A stretch of DNA of 19,591 nucleotides from Smittium culicis (GCA_001970855.1 LSSN01002058.1:1-19591); one strand, 5' to 3'; positions 1-9,641 are shown, counted from the stretch's first letter. Made by a program: numbers and translations. The notes: generated by a model from the letters alone, not told the origin.

Positions 1-480
1 AGGAGGAACCGATTCGTTTAGCACAGTCTGAGACATTATCTGTGCACAAGTCCAGCGTTCGACAGCAATACGGAACTCAGCCGTTTAGCAGCTTATTGTA
101 GGAGAGCCAGGTCGATCATTCCCACGTTTGGGTAGGAGCCTATTTTTTATTAATCCTGTTAGATGTAGGCTCTGACTAGGAGCTCAATGATCTCAATGAA
201 TTCAATTTTGTTGGAACGAGCTTAATTCAATGACTGCTGGTAACTTCAGTCATCCAGCCTACTTGAAGCAATGCCTGGGTGGATCTTTCGGTTGGTAGAT
301 TGATCCCATTTCCCTTTAGGTACGCAGCCGGTAGACCGGCAGAGGAATTTATTAGTATTAGAATATTAGTTTTTTTATGCCTTGCACTGAATTTCTATTT
401 TCTTAGTTTATTTACCGCGTATTTTCTATTATTGTTATCGTACCAATAAAATTCCGTGACTAAAAAAAAAAAAAAAAAAA
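1..480 (+). repeat. 3' end of a polyadenylated interspersed repeat (probable retroposon, copy A)
   Basis: The stretch is richer in G/C than the DNA after it. It ends with AATAAA at 445-450, eleven further bases and 19 consecutive A residues (462-480), which is the form left by reverse transcription of a polyadenylated RNA. A diverged copy of its last 190 bases or so lies at about 19313-19474, so it is repeated and not a unique 3' UTR. Short open stretches run from the left edge (frame 3 to a TAG at 99-101; frame 1 from 22 to a stop at 136-138). Either could be the tail of an element ORF, but I recognise no domain. The 5' end lies outside the window. It could instead be a processed copy of a host transcript. 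Confidence 0.5.
445..450 (+). terminator. Poly(A) signal of repeat copy A
   Basis: Canonical AATAAA, followed after eleven bases by a 19-base A tract. The spacing matches cleavage and polyadenylation of the parent RNA, with the tail itself copied into the genome. Confidence 0.6.
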
Positions 481-2557
481 TTACTACTAATTTTGATTTT
501 CTTTTGCAAGTTAGGTGAATTTTTTGGAAAAAAAAAAAGATTGATATTTATGTAGAAGTTTCAGCTACTGCGGCCAAATCCTTCGGTTCTTTTGAGCGTA
601 TTCTCATAGGGCTTATGTTGATGTTGGATATATTTTTTGCTAGAGTTTGATTTATAGCTAATATATCAATAATGATTTTAATATTTGGTGTAAAAGTTTT
701 ATTTGATTATTAAGAGTGATTTTATTAATGGTAAGTTGACCAAAAAAAAAATAAAATTTTTAAATGAAATACTAAATTCATCAGTTTAACCTTGTTTCCA
801 CTTTGATCCAACTTTTCCTATTTTTCAATGATGTTTCTTGGTCGTTTTGTTGCGGTTTTTATGCCTTTCTGATTTCATATCAAATTTTATGACATGGATT
901 TTGTTATGCTTATTATTATAAATTCAACCCATTAAAGCAGTCATTAGTGGGTCATTAAAAAGTCATATTTAGCTTGATATCATTGTTATATTCAATAAGG
1001 TTAAATTTTAAAAGACGGTTTCCAGATAATACAAGAAAAATCAGAAGTATAGAATCAGACCACAAAGAAAATTCTTTGAGCGGTTCTACACTTCCACGTA
1101 TACTATATAATTTTCCAATTAATTAATAAAAACATAATATTTAACGGGTATTGAAAAATACTAACATAAAAATGCATTTGCCTTTATGAAGTTTTTAAGA
1201 ATTCCTGTTGACCAATTATTGCTAAATTAAAATCATGTTTTTGCCGACATTTTATTTGATTTTTGGCGTAAAATTTAAAATATAAATTATATTATAAAGC
1301 AAATGCATTTAATATATGTAATATCGAGAAAAAATAAGAAATAAATTTTCTTTTATTGATTTAATTTAAAATAATAATTTAGTGATTTTGTTCATTTCTT
1401 TATTATTTATCTTGGTGCAGAAAACATAAAGTAAATATAGTGTAAAATAAATTAAATTTAATTAAACTTATAATGTTTGCTAATTGTAGGTTACATGAAA
1501 ATAGTAGTAAATACTCAAAATCACACGAGACATTGCTGACCACTGCAACAATATAGTATATTACTCGTAAATATATATGATGTGAAAGCGTGAGTTTTTA
1601 TAGCGTTAGTTAATATTTTCGTCGGTCTATATTCGTTAAAGCTAGAGTATAGAGTTAGTTTTAAGTTTGTAATTATATAAAAAACTTTGACTAACTATTT
1701 AAATGTAATATTATTGATTAACCTTGAACATATTGCGAGATAGTTCTCCTAGTTTAAGGTAAAATTTAAATATTAAATATACTAAATTAATAGTAACAGT
1801 AATGTTGGTCCGTGTTAACAAAATATATTCTTATAGTTATGTTCGCAGTCATGCAAAAAATCCTGTAGAAGCCTAGTTAGTCATTTTTAGCGGATTAAGA
1901 GCTAGTGATGTGAGAATGAAAAAAATTACATATTGGGCTAGTAAATTTGCAGAAAACAGTGTATATGCTTTAACACTTTTATTATACGACTTTATTAATT
2001 TAACCTATTTTTTAAAAGTATTAATGTAGTACTATGAATATTTTATTTAATAAAATTAAATATAAAAAAGAAGTTTTTTACAGCGATTATCTTTTGTTAT
2101 ATGCCATTAGAAGGTAAAGTTCAATTTGAGAGTTGGAAATTGGGCAAGTTAATTAAAGCCGAAGACTAGGAAAATGCTATAGAAATGCTATTGGATGGAA
2201 GGCAGAAGTGAGATTAAAATAATAGGGCATAAGCGTCTAATTAATTGGTCAAATCGAGATTATGTAGGGAGAAAAACGTGATTTCGCGATCAAGTAGCCA
2301 ATAATAACTGTGTAGCCTTTAGCTGTAATTTAGTGTTATAAAAAAAAAGAGCGGATATTTTTAGCAGCTAATAATTTTCAGTATTTTTGTAATATATTTT
2401 ATGAGTATATAATTCTACTGTTTAAAGCAAAATTGAGATTAGAAGTTTAAAGTCTCAACAACTGGGTTTTATTTTTGCGACCAATTTTTTTTATAAGAAA
2501 CGTGTTATAACAAAGACCATATAATTTAACTTTTTTTAAGCGAGCAAATAAGAAAAA
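481..2557. other. AT-rich spacer with no convincing gene
   Basis: About 2.1 kb between the left repeat and CBC20. No long ORF, tRNA or recognisable domain was seen. Two islands have more balanced composition. 519-656 is open for about 43 codons without an ATG. 2101-2300 starts with an ATG followed by 22 open codons (MPLEGKVQFESWKLGK and on) and then many stops. Either may be worn-out coding or repeat sequence, but neither can be assigned. The last few hundred bases should hold the CBC20 promoter; no clear TATA box stands out in such AT-rich DNA. Confidence 0.5.
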
Positions 2558-3707
2558 ATGGGTTTGATGGTAGAGCAAGAGAAAACATCGATAATTCCGA
2601 GACTCGACAGACCAAGCACGTACAAGGATCATCACTACAAAGTAAGTTTTTTTCTAACAATCAAATTATACATATTTGTCGTTTCTTTTATGGCTTTGAA
2701 GTATATGTGCTAATAACAACGCTGGTAAATAGGGGACCGATGAGGAATGGTTGGCTGAAATAACAAAGACGAATACATTATATGTGGGAAACCTTTCGTT
2801 TTACACGACGGAGGAGCAAATCTACGAGCTGTTTTCGAAATGCGGCGAAATAAAGCGAATAATTATGGGGTTGGATAGGCAAAAGAAAACGCCTTGCGGG
2901 TTCTGCTTTGTTGAGTAATTTATTCATAGCTATATTTTCGTCCATTAACAGCCCAAAGAACTTGTATCACAAACTTATGGATTTTTTTATTAGGTATTAC
3001 ACCAACGAGTTTACTTTAAATTGCATGAAGTTTGTCAATGGAACTAAACTAGACGGGAGATTGATCAGAACAGATTTGGATCCTGGGTTTAAAGAAGGCA
3101 GACAATTCGGCAGAGGCCGCAGCGGTGGACAAGTAATAATGTTTTTTTATCTCTATATGAATTTGTTTTTTTTATTGCGCTCTAAATTCGAATATTTTAT
3201 ATCGCAAATATCTTTTATTGTTGAGTATAATTGATTAACAACGTTTGTCAAAAAAAAAAAAATTAATAGGTTAGAGATGAATACAGACAAGAATATGATG
3301 AGGGTAGAGGAGGGTATGGACATATCAGAGCTATGCAGGAGGAAGAAAGGCGTAGACAAATGATGGTTTCATACGAGGCAGTTTCGCAAATCCCTACTGG
3401 TGCATCCGCAAAGATTAACTCTAGATTAGGAGGTTTATACACACTTTTTTTTTTTTAATAGTCAAATTAAAAAAAATTTCAGTTTTTTGAGTGAGTAACA
3501 TTGTATTAAACTGGTTGTATTTTACTTTAAATAGGACCAGAAATTGAAAAGCAGAGCAATAAGAGGAGACACGATTCGTCTGACGAGGATGAGATGCCTA
3601 GCAGTACCAGAAGAAGACAGGAGGATACTGAAGAGGATAGCGCTAGGCTCGAGGAAGAAGTTGGTAGCAACGAGATTGAACCTAAAATGGAGGAGCTTTC
3701 TGAGTAA
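2558..3707 (+). CDS. CBC20: Nuclear cap-binding protein subunit 2 (CBP20), five exons
   Basis: Small subunit of the nuclear cap-binding complex. It binds the m7G cap of Pol II transcripts together with CBP80 and links capping to splicing and export. Exons: 2558-2641, 2733-2914, 2994-3132, 3270-3432 and 3535-3707, giving 246 aa. Introns of 91, 79, 137 and 102 bp have GT-AG ends, and intron 1 has a branch-like GCTAATAAC. One RRM covers residues 43-120, with RNP2 LYVGNL (44-49) and RNP1 region CGFCFVEY (83-90). Y22, Y45, F85 and F87 sit where human Y20, Y43, F83 and F85 contact the cap. The block [16 protein letters not shown] is almost identical to the human one. The human protein has 156 aa. 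The extra length here is mostly a charged tail rich in E, D and R, encoded by exons 4-5. The gene converges with RPB6. Confidence 0.95.
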
Positions 3708-3750
3708 ATTAACGGTTGAAACTGAACCCTTACTCAATTCTGTCTTTTTT

Positions 3751-3756
3751 AATAAA
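3751..3756 (+). terminator. Probable poly(A) signal of CBC20
   Basis: AATAAA lies 44 bases after the CBC20 stop codon, preceded by a T-rich stretch. This is a good position for a 3' end signal, although AATAAA is common by chance in DNA this rich in A/T. Confidence 0.5.
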
Positions 3757-3993
3757 GTACCTCTTTAAAGAAAAGAAAAAAGTTCAAGATATCATTCTTA
3801 CAACTAACTAAAAATAGTGTATTTTTTCATTTCAGAATATTTAGCTTTTTAATTTAAATAAATGACTTTTATATTAGAATAGAGAGTAATCTTGATAGTA
3901 ACTGTTAATGAGAAAGTTGGAATTTAAAGTAAGATAAGAATAAGGTATTGAAAACAAGAAAAAGAAAAGTTGAGGGGAGGGGGTGGAGAGGGT

Positions 3994-4804
3994 TTAGTCG
4001 GTGATGAGATCCTGGACGCGCCAATCTTCGAAAGTGCCGTTTGGCAAGTAGCGTCGAATAATCAAGGGGATTTTCTTTTCGCGCAGTTCTTTGGCAGCGA
4101 TTTCCAATGGATCGCTTTCGCCATCAAGCTCAACCATGACAGGAGCGCTTAAACTGAGTTGGAGTGCGCGTGTTCCTAGAATACGGGCGCGCTCATACTT
4201 GGTCATATATGGAGTCGTTATTCGCTCTTTGTTGCTTTTAGGCTCGTTTTCTAGGACGCTGTCCGCCATTAGAATCTCAGTGCCGCCTTGCACATTAGCC
4301 TCATTGGCCTCCATATCGAAATCTTCCTCGGCATCAGCTTCTTCCTAAACACAAATATACAACAAAAGCAAAATCTTTAGTACTAAGTAATACTAATTGA
4401 ACAAACATTTTCAAAGCTAATTTATTGTATGAGTTGCAATTTTAAAGCTATAGCAGAGATACTGAGTATTTTATTCCGGGTATAAATATCCAGAGTTTTA
4501 TTTAAAAAAAAATAAATGGATAGTACTAGAATGTATTTATTCTTTTTTGTTCTTTTTTAGGATTTAATATATAATTTTTATTTTTTTGTAGATAAACGAT
4601 GTATTAGTAGTAAGTGAATGAAAATTGATACTTACATATTCGTTAAATTCGTTTCCTGATCTAATAAAAAAAACAATTAGATTAAGATATTAAGGACGAG
4701 TTTTGAGCGAAAGAGATTAATAGTTGAAGGAAAAGGCGAACAAGCAATTAAATGTGACTAAATATAGATTATAAATACCCTTCGTCGTATTCTTCGTCAG
4801 CCAT
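3994..4804 (-). CDS. RPB6: RNA polymerases I, II and III shared subunit Rpb6 (ABC23), three exons
   Basis: Small subunit shared by the three nuclear RNA polymerases; it helps hold the clamp and the assembly of the largest subunit. On the minus strand the exons are 4804-4779 (26 nt), 4660-4636 (25 nt) and 4344-3994, with GT-AG introns of 118 and 291 bp. Splicing joins MADEEYDE to GSGNEFNEY and then [10 protein letters not shown], giving 133 aa, close to the human (127) and yeast (155) sizes. The acidic N-terminus followed by the conserved core [20 protein letters not shown] and [18 protein letters not shown] is diagnostic. The 25-nt internal exon is very small. It is supported by both splice sites (GTAAGT donor, TTATTAG acceptor), by frame and by the acidic composition typical of this tail. 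The gene converges with CBC20 and diverges from NUP54. Confidence 0.95.
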
Positions 4805-5788
4805 TGTTGTACTATTCGAGTTTTGTAAAAGCGAGATAGGGATAAGGAAGAAAACTTTAGTTTGAAATGGAAGTCTAAATTATAGGGCAGAAATTAGAGA
4901 GGAATTTTATATCTAAATGAAATAGTTGCTAATTTGGCGAATTTTTTTTTTTTTAAGCGTTAGAAAATCTATAAATTTTTTTTAGCCAAACAAAATTATA
5001 AAAAAAACTAACAATACACTAAAAAAAAAGTTTTTTTTATTCACCTTTTTTTACGAATGATCGATTTTAGTTTTTTTGTTTTTTTTTCTTTCTTATACAA
5101 AAATTGGCGGGATATAAAGTACGCTAGATAATAGCCAAGAGATCAAGAAATGAGTGATCTTATTCGACAAACTCTTCATACGCGAAATTGAGTCAATAAT
5201 ATCTCTCTAATACATTAATATAAATTTAAACGGCCTAAATTGTGTGCGAATAAAAGTACGTGAATTATGAGTCATCCAATAATCAATGGCAGCTCTTGAA
5301 TTAGTGATATAATTTGTGATAATATATAGTTGGCTCATCAACTTTTAATTACTACAGGATGCTAAAATCAATAAATAGCAAAATAATGAACACACAAAGC
5401 TAATTGGATATATATATTTATCAGATTTCATTATTGGCCATAATATAGGATCTCAGAATTATAGTATAGTTTGACTTTTCAAATAAAGAAAATAATAAAT
5501 TTGCAGAATTTTAGCGCTTATTTATGTTGCAGTTTTATTGGCTGATTTATTTAGTCAGAACAAAACAGAAAAAAACTATTAGCTAAACTACTTCATTTAT
5601 TGATATTTATCTTTAATTTTTTTTTATATTCAATTTCAAAGCTTTTCGATTCTAAGTACCACTTTTTTGCTCTTCACCCGATCAGTCCATTATAAATCGC
5701 TTAAGCAGCCTCACCCGTCTTTCATAAGATCTCTTCGACTCCCTTACACTCTCATCCCTTAAATTCAACATACTCCCCGCTTTTAAAA
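4805..5788. promoter_or_regulatory. Divergent intergenic region between RPB6 and NUP54
   Basis: Nearly 1 kb that must contain the promoters of both genes. On the minus strand, TATAAAA (plus strand 4905-4911) lies about 100 bases before the RPB6 start. On the plus strand, TATAAAT (5691-5697) lies about 92 bases before the NUP54 start. A CCAAT-type box ATTGGCTGAT lies at 5537-5546. The leader just before NUP54 (about 5640-5788) is rich in pyrimidines. An ATTGGCGGGA sequence occurs near 5103. TATA matches have little weight in AT-rich DNA. No ORF or RNA gene was seen. Confidence 0.4.
5537..5546. promoter_or_regulatory. CCAAT-type motif ATTGGCTGAT (copy 1)
   Basis: The complement reads ATCAGCCAAT, a classical CCAAT-box context for the HAP/NF-Y factor. 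It lies 243 bases before the NUP54 start. The same 10-mer recurs exactly upstream of RRS1 and of the mitochondrial L16 gene. Confidence 0.4.
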
Positions 5789-7515
5789 ATGTTTGGGTCT
5801 ACAGGTAATTTCAGCTTCTTGTATCTTAAACACCATTTATCTCGCCTTATTTCACTTTTTACTTTCATTCCCGCCATATCCCACTTTTTGTCTACTATTT
5901 TTTTTTTAAACGTAACTAAATCTCGTTAATTTCCTTCATTTCTTTCTGCATTAGGCACTTCTCTATTCGGCTCAAACACCGCTGCAAACAACAATACTAA
6001 CTCGAACACTGTTGGCATATTTGGCAGCTCCTCTCAACCTGCAACCACCTCAAATAATTCAACCAGTCTATTTGGCAATTCCTCTGCTAAGCCCACAACA
6101 AGCTTATTCGGAAACACTGCTCAACCTTCAACAAGTCTATTCGGAAACACTGCTCAACCAGCTACAACTACCACTAATAGTTTATTCGGAAACACTGCTC
6201 AACCAGCTACAACTACCAACAGTCTATTCGGAAACACTACCCAACCAGCTACAACTACCAACAGTCTATTCGGAAACACTGCTCAACCAGCTACAACTAC
6301 TAATAGTTTATTCGGAAACAATGCTAGACCTGCTACTACCACTACTAGCTTATTCGGCAACACTTCTCAGCCAGCTACAACTACCAACAGTCTATTTGGA
6401 AATACTTCCCAACCCGCTGCCACCTCTACCGGTCTATTCGGAAATAACCAACAAACTAATTCCATGCAAGGTATATTAAATCTTTTGCCATAATTCTGCA
6501 ACCACAAAATCTTACTTGACTTTATATTTAAATCAACAATAATTTTATATTAATTTAATTAACCTTTTTATTTTTATTATTAGGTTCTAGCTTATTTGGC
6601 GCTACTAACTCAAATACCAATTTAACTTTACAGCAACAACAACAGCAACAACAACAGCAGCAGCAACAACTACAGCAGCAGCAGGCAACTAGCGAGCTTG
6701 AGAAGATAACTGAACAAATAATGATCATCCAAGCTAGCTGGGATTCTACCTCACCTTACTGCCAATTCAAACACTACTTTTATAATTACGTAGAGCCCGG
6801 AACCGCTTCCAACTACCAATGCCCCCCAAACGAAAACCCCGAATTGTGGCAACAAGCTCAGCGTGACAGCCCCGATCCAAACGCTATGGTACCTGCATTA
6901 GTCGTCGGTTACGAAGGCCTAAACTCCAGAATCTCGTGCCAAACAGACCAGTTATTAGCCTACGAAACTCTTATCAATAACTTGGATGAAAAAATTTCTG
7001 CCTTATCTAAAAAGATATCATCCGCCACTCTAATCAAACTAGACTCTGTCAGCAGAAAACAGCAAGAAGTAGAACAGCGACTACTCCGTCTAATGAAAAA
7101 CCTCGAGCTCTTAAGGCGTGCCAGCCATTCTGGAAATTTCAACTACTCAACAAGCATAAACCCAAGCGGTGTAATATCAACTGAAGAAGAAATGTTCCGC
7201 GTTCGCATGGAGCAACTACAAATGGGGCTAGTTGGAAACGATAAAAGCTCTACCCATCAACACACCAGCCTAAAACAAGGCCTAGTCGAACTTCAAAATA
7301 AACTTGTAGCATTAAAAGCTCACCATTCACGTTTCCTGCTTATCAACCAAGAAAACTCGACCACTTCTGATATTCAACAACAAAACACACCTAACCAGCT
7401 ATCTAACATTGTCGAAGTCCTTGAAATGCATAAATCTGGCCTCGTTTATCTAAGCGATTCTGTTGCTAAACTAAACGGGCTTTCGGAAACAATCATGCTA
7501 AAAATCCAAAAATGA
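5789..7515 (+). CDS. NUP54: FG-nucleoporin Nup54/Nup57, three exons
   Basis: Central-channel nucleoporin of the Nup62-Nup58-Nup54 (yeast Nsp1-Nup49-Nup57) complex, which carries the FG barrier for transport. Exons: 5789-5804 (16 nt, MFGSTG with the last codon split), 5955-6470 and 6584-7515, giving 487 aa. Introns are 150 and 113 bp, both phase 1. Residues 1-183 hold 14 FG dipeptides, mostly SLFGNTAQPATTT units. Glutamine runs of 13 and 4 follow (194-211). The Nup54 family domain then begins: FKHYFYNYVEPG (about 239-250), PELWQQAQRDSPDP, and VPALVVGYEGL (about 280-290). The C-terminus is helical and likely coiled-coil for complex assembly. The start is chosen because ATG TTT GGG gives an FG motif at once and splices in frame. 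The order FG region, Q-rich linker, helical C-terminus is normal for the family. Confidence 0.93.
6101..6448 (+). repeat. 42-bp tandem repeat coding for SLFG units of NUP54
   Basis: Units begin at 6101, 6134, 6179, 6221, 6263, 6305, 6347, 6389 and 6431. After a 33-bp and a 45-bp step, six successive steps are exactly 42 bp (14 codons). Several neighbouring units are almost identical in DNA, including synonymous sites, which points to recent duplication or gene conversion. This makes the FG number likely to vary between isolates. Confidence 0.9.
6631..6684 (+). repeat. CAA/CAG repeat coding for a glutamine tract in NUP54
   Basis: Thirteen glutamine codons, one CTA (leucine), then four more glutamine codons. 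CAA and CAG are mixed, so the tract is less prone to slippage than a pure repeat. It separates the FG region from the structured domain. Confidence 0.9.
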
Positions 7516-7685
7516 CTCCTTTATTCCCCCCAAAATCAAAATTACAATACCTTTATATTATCTATTTACTTCAAGAACTGATATTATCCATACTTTTATA
7601 TAAACATATTTCCAATTCTTTAAACTATCTCCAATTTTAAAAAAATATATACCCATTTTAATTATTTATATTTTCTGTTACTTTT

Positions 7686-7701
7686 TATTTATTTATTTAT
7701 A
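7686..7701 (-). terminator. Probable poly(A) signals of the TMEM42-like gene
   Basis: On the minus strand this reads as overlapping AATAAA hexamers, roughly 55-65 bases past the TAG stop at 7754. It lies in the 238-bp spacer between two converging genes. Confidence 0.4.
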
Positions 7702-7753
7702 ACCTACACATTCCGCTACTTCTTTTCATATCAATTGTCAAATTTACATCCAT

Positions 7754-8499
7754 CTATACTCTCTTCTTTTGCTTTCTGTTATTATGATTTTCCTTTTTAG
7801 CTCCAACGCTTTCGCCTTTATCCTTCGACAAGAATGATATCCCAACGGCAATAAGAACGATCCCCATGACCCATTTAGACGTAACCACATGGCCGAAAAC
7901 GAAGTAGCCAAAACATGCAGTCGCCGCAAAGTTTGCCAAGTTCTGGATCGCCGTCACTAAAACTACAATTCATTCATTTATATAATTAATTTATTTTTTT
8001 ATTAGTAATTTAATAGCGATGAAGGAGAGGGGTTTACCTGATGAGCTGCTCGAAGAAGACGATGACGCGAGCGCTTTCGAGAAGAATAACCACATGCACA
8101 CGTTCGAGACGATGACCAAGCCCAAGAATAGCCCGTGCAAAAGCGCGACCATCTGTAAATTTTTTGTTTTCACTTATAAATTTTAATTTGCTTAAATGAT
8201 ATAAGTATAAATTCAAGCAGCGTAAAAAAGTATATATATAATTATTTTAATTTTTTTTTTTTTTTTGTTGGGATGTACCTTTGGCGAGTAATTGGTCAAG
8301 TGGAGAACCGATTGCGTTGTTGTTTTATCGACGGTGAACTTGGCGAACAGACTGGCTAGCGCCGCAAAAGTTCCGCCGAGGCAAGCGTAAACGTACTGAG
8401 CATCTAACCATGATAAAGTGTTATTTAAAAAATATGTAAATTTGTGTAGTTGGTAATGCGAGATAAATATGTTGAGGTTTATCGAGCTTAACTTTTCAT
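7754..8499 (-). CDS. TMEM42-like four-helix membrane protein (EamA/DMT-type), four exons
   Basis: Small membrane protein resembling TMEM42, a half-size member of the drug/metabolite transporter superfamily; its substrate is unknown. On the minus strand the exons are 8499-8493 (7 nt), 8403-8279, 8152-8038 and 7956-7754, with introns of 88, 126 and 81 bp, giving 149 aa (human TMEM42 is 159). Hydrophobic segments lie around CLGGTFAALASLFAKF, LFLGLVIVSNVCMWLFFSKAL, TAIQNLANFAATACFGYFVFG and WVMGIVLIAVGISFL, followed by a basic tail. The match is in order and spacing with TMEM42 (AFGALAAASAKL, MWTFFSRGL, FSNILSSAFLGYVLYG). The reading frame of exon 2 has no ATG, and the only ATG between it and 8700 is at 8499; ATGAAAA followed by GTTAAG joins it in frame. 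This first exon is the least certain part. A run of nine serines precedes segment three. Confidence 0.8.
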
Positions 8500-8804
8500 G
8501 ATTTCTTAATTCAAGCAAAAAGGAATTATATGATAGAAGTAGATTAATAGCAATTAAAAAAAAAAAGGGCGAAATTGAATAAATATAAGCTTTTATGGTT
8601 AATTATTTTAACTGGTTTGAATTTTTTCGATAATAATTTTTTTTTTTTTTTTGGTTAGCGAGTATAATAAACAGAGGCTATGAAAGAAAGAAAAAAAAAT
8701 GTAAGGGATAAATGATTATATATATTTTTTCAATTTGGTATAGTCGAGAATAGGTTGTTATAGCGATGAGAAATGATGGATTGAGAAAAGGAGGGGTGGG
8801 GGAG
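8500..8804. other. Spacer between RRS1 and the TMEM42-like gene
   Basis: AT-rich, with poly(A) and poly(T) runs. It must hold the RRS1 3' end and the promoter of the TMEM42-like gene, but no clear signal stands out. Confidence 0.4.
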
Positions 8805-9641
8805 TTAGAAGAGTTTAGAGATGATGGCTTTGTTGGCGTCGCGTTCGTCAGCGGCGGATCTGGTAACGCTGGGCAACTTCTGTTTCGCTCTTCTGAGTTT
8901 AGGCTCGCCTTCAAGCTTCTTGTCGAACTTGCCCATACTGGCGGTCGACACTTTGGACAGGACGATCGACTGCTTGAGCTGCTTCTTCTTCGCGGCCCTG
9001 TCGTTGGTAGCAGCGAGCTGCTTGCTCTTCGCCGCATCGAGCTTCGCCTTGGCCGCTTTCGGGTACGCCTCCTCCACATTGCGCTGCTTGCGCTTGTTGT
9101 TCTTCTCGATATTCTCCTTTCGCTTGCTCGCCAGATCCTTGCGCACGTCCACGCTGTTGTCGCCGAAACTCGTGGACTTGATGGGGATCAGCCACTCGCT
9201 CTCCTCCTTCTTGTTCATGCCCTTGTAGCCCCAGCTTGGTCGCAGCTCGCCGGTCGCATCATCGTACACCATACGATCCTTCTTCTTCTTATTGATACCC
9301 TTAAGCTTAGCAAACTTCTCCCAGCGCGTTAGCGGAACGTCTTTGGGCACCGGCTTCTCGCGCGGGATTATGTGTTTTGGATCAGGCAGGGTCGCTAGCA
9401 CACCTTCCTGAGTCACTGTGGTCGGCAAACTAAACAGTTCGTTTACCAACAGCTGCGTTATATCCCTCGTATTCTCCTTCAACAACGTCTCGATAGGCAA
9501 GTTGTCCTTGAAAGTATCGCTCAGCAAATTTCCATCGACTGCCGTTAGCAAACCCGAATCGATTTCGACAGGAACGATCCTGTGCACATCAACAGGCTTG
9601 TATTTTGCCTCGTGGCTCTTTATTATCTTGCTCGCGTCCAT
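8805..9641 (-). CDS. RRS1: Ribosome biogenesis regulatory protein Rrs1, intronless
   Basis: Nucleolar assembly factor that works with Rpf2 to bring 5S RNP (5S rRNA, uL18, uL5) into the pre-60S ribosome. 278 aa; yeast Rrs1 has 203 and human RRS1 365. The conserved core is visible in order: the acidic lead VEIDSGLLTAVDGNLL, RDITQLLVNELFSLPTT (59-75), LPDPKHIIPREKPVPK (85-100), TRWEKFAKLKGI (105-116), MVYDDATGE and the WGYKG box (137-141). The C-terminal 110 residues are lysine- and alanine-rich, as expected of a nucleolar factor, and longer than in yeast. The wording SLPTT...GVLATLPDP and WGYKGMNKK is fungal in style. The coding DNA is clearly richer in G/C (37 of 60 at 9001-9060) than PPIL4 next to it. 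ATG at 9641 is the first in frame and fits the family. Confidence 0.95.
   Translation of the reverse strand: MDASKIIKSHEAKYKPVDVHRIVPVEIDSGLLTAVDGNLLSDTFKDNLPIETLLKENTRDITQLLVNELFSLPTTVTQEGVLATLPDPKHIIPREKPVPKDVPLTRWEKFAKLKGINKKKKDRMVYDDATGELRPSWGYKGMNKKEESEWLIPIKSTSFGDNSVDVRKDLASKRKENIEKNNKRKQRNVEEAYPKAAKAKLDAAKSKQLAATNDRAAKKKQLKQSIVLSKVSTASMGKFDKKLEGEPKLRRAKQKLPSVTRSAADERDANKAIISKLF

Noticed and set aside
1..480. Structured RNA gene such as a snRNA, SRP RNA or tRNA
   Set aside because: No recognisable conserved box of these RNAs was seen, while AATAAA plus a long A tract and a second copy fit a polyadenylated repeat better.
2908..3234. 108-codon plus-strand ORF
   Set aside because: It runs through two CBC20 introns; only the part at 2994-3132 is real exon.
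6012..6479. 155-codon plus-strand ORF with repeated YSETLLNQLQLP units
   Set aside because: It is the NUP54 FG repeat read in the wrong frame; the SLFG frame splices correctly into the Nup54 domain.
8766..9332. 188-codon ORF on the plus strand
   Set aside because: It lies antisense over RRS1, is Leu-rich with no domain, and arises because the GC-rich RRS1 codons contain few antisense stops.
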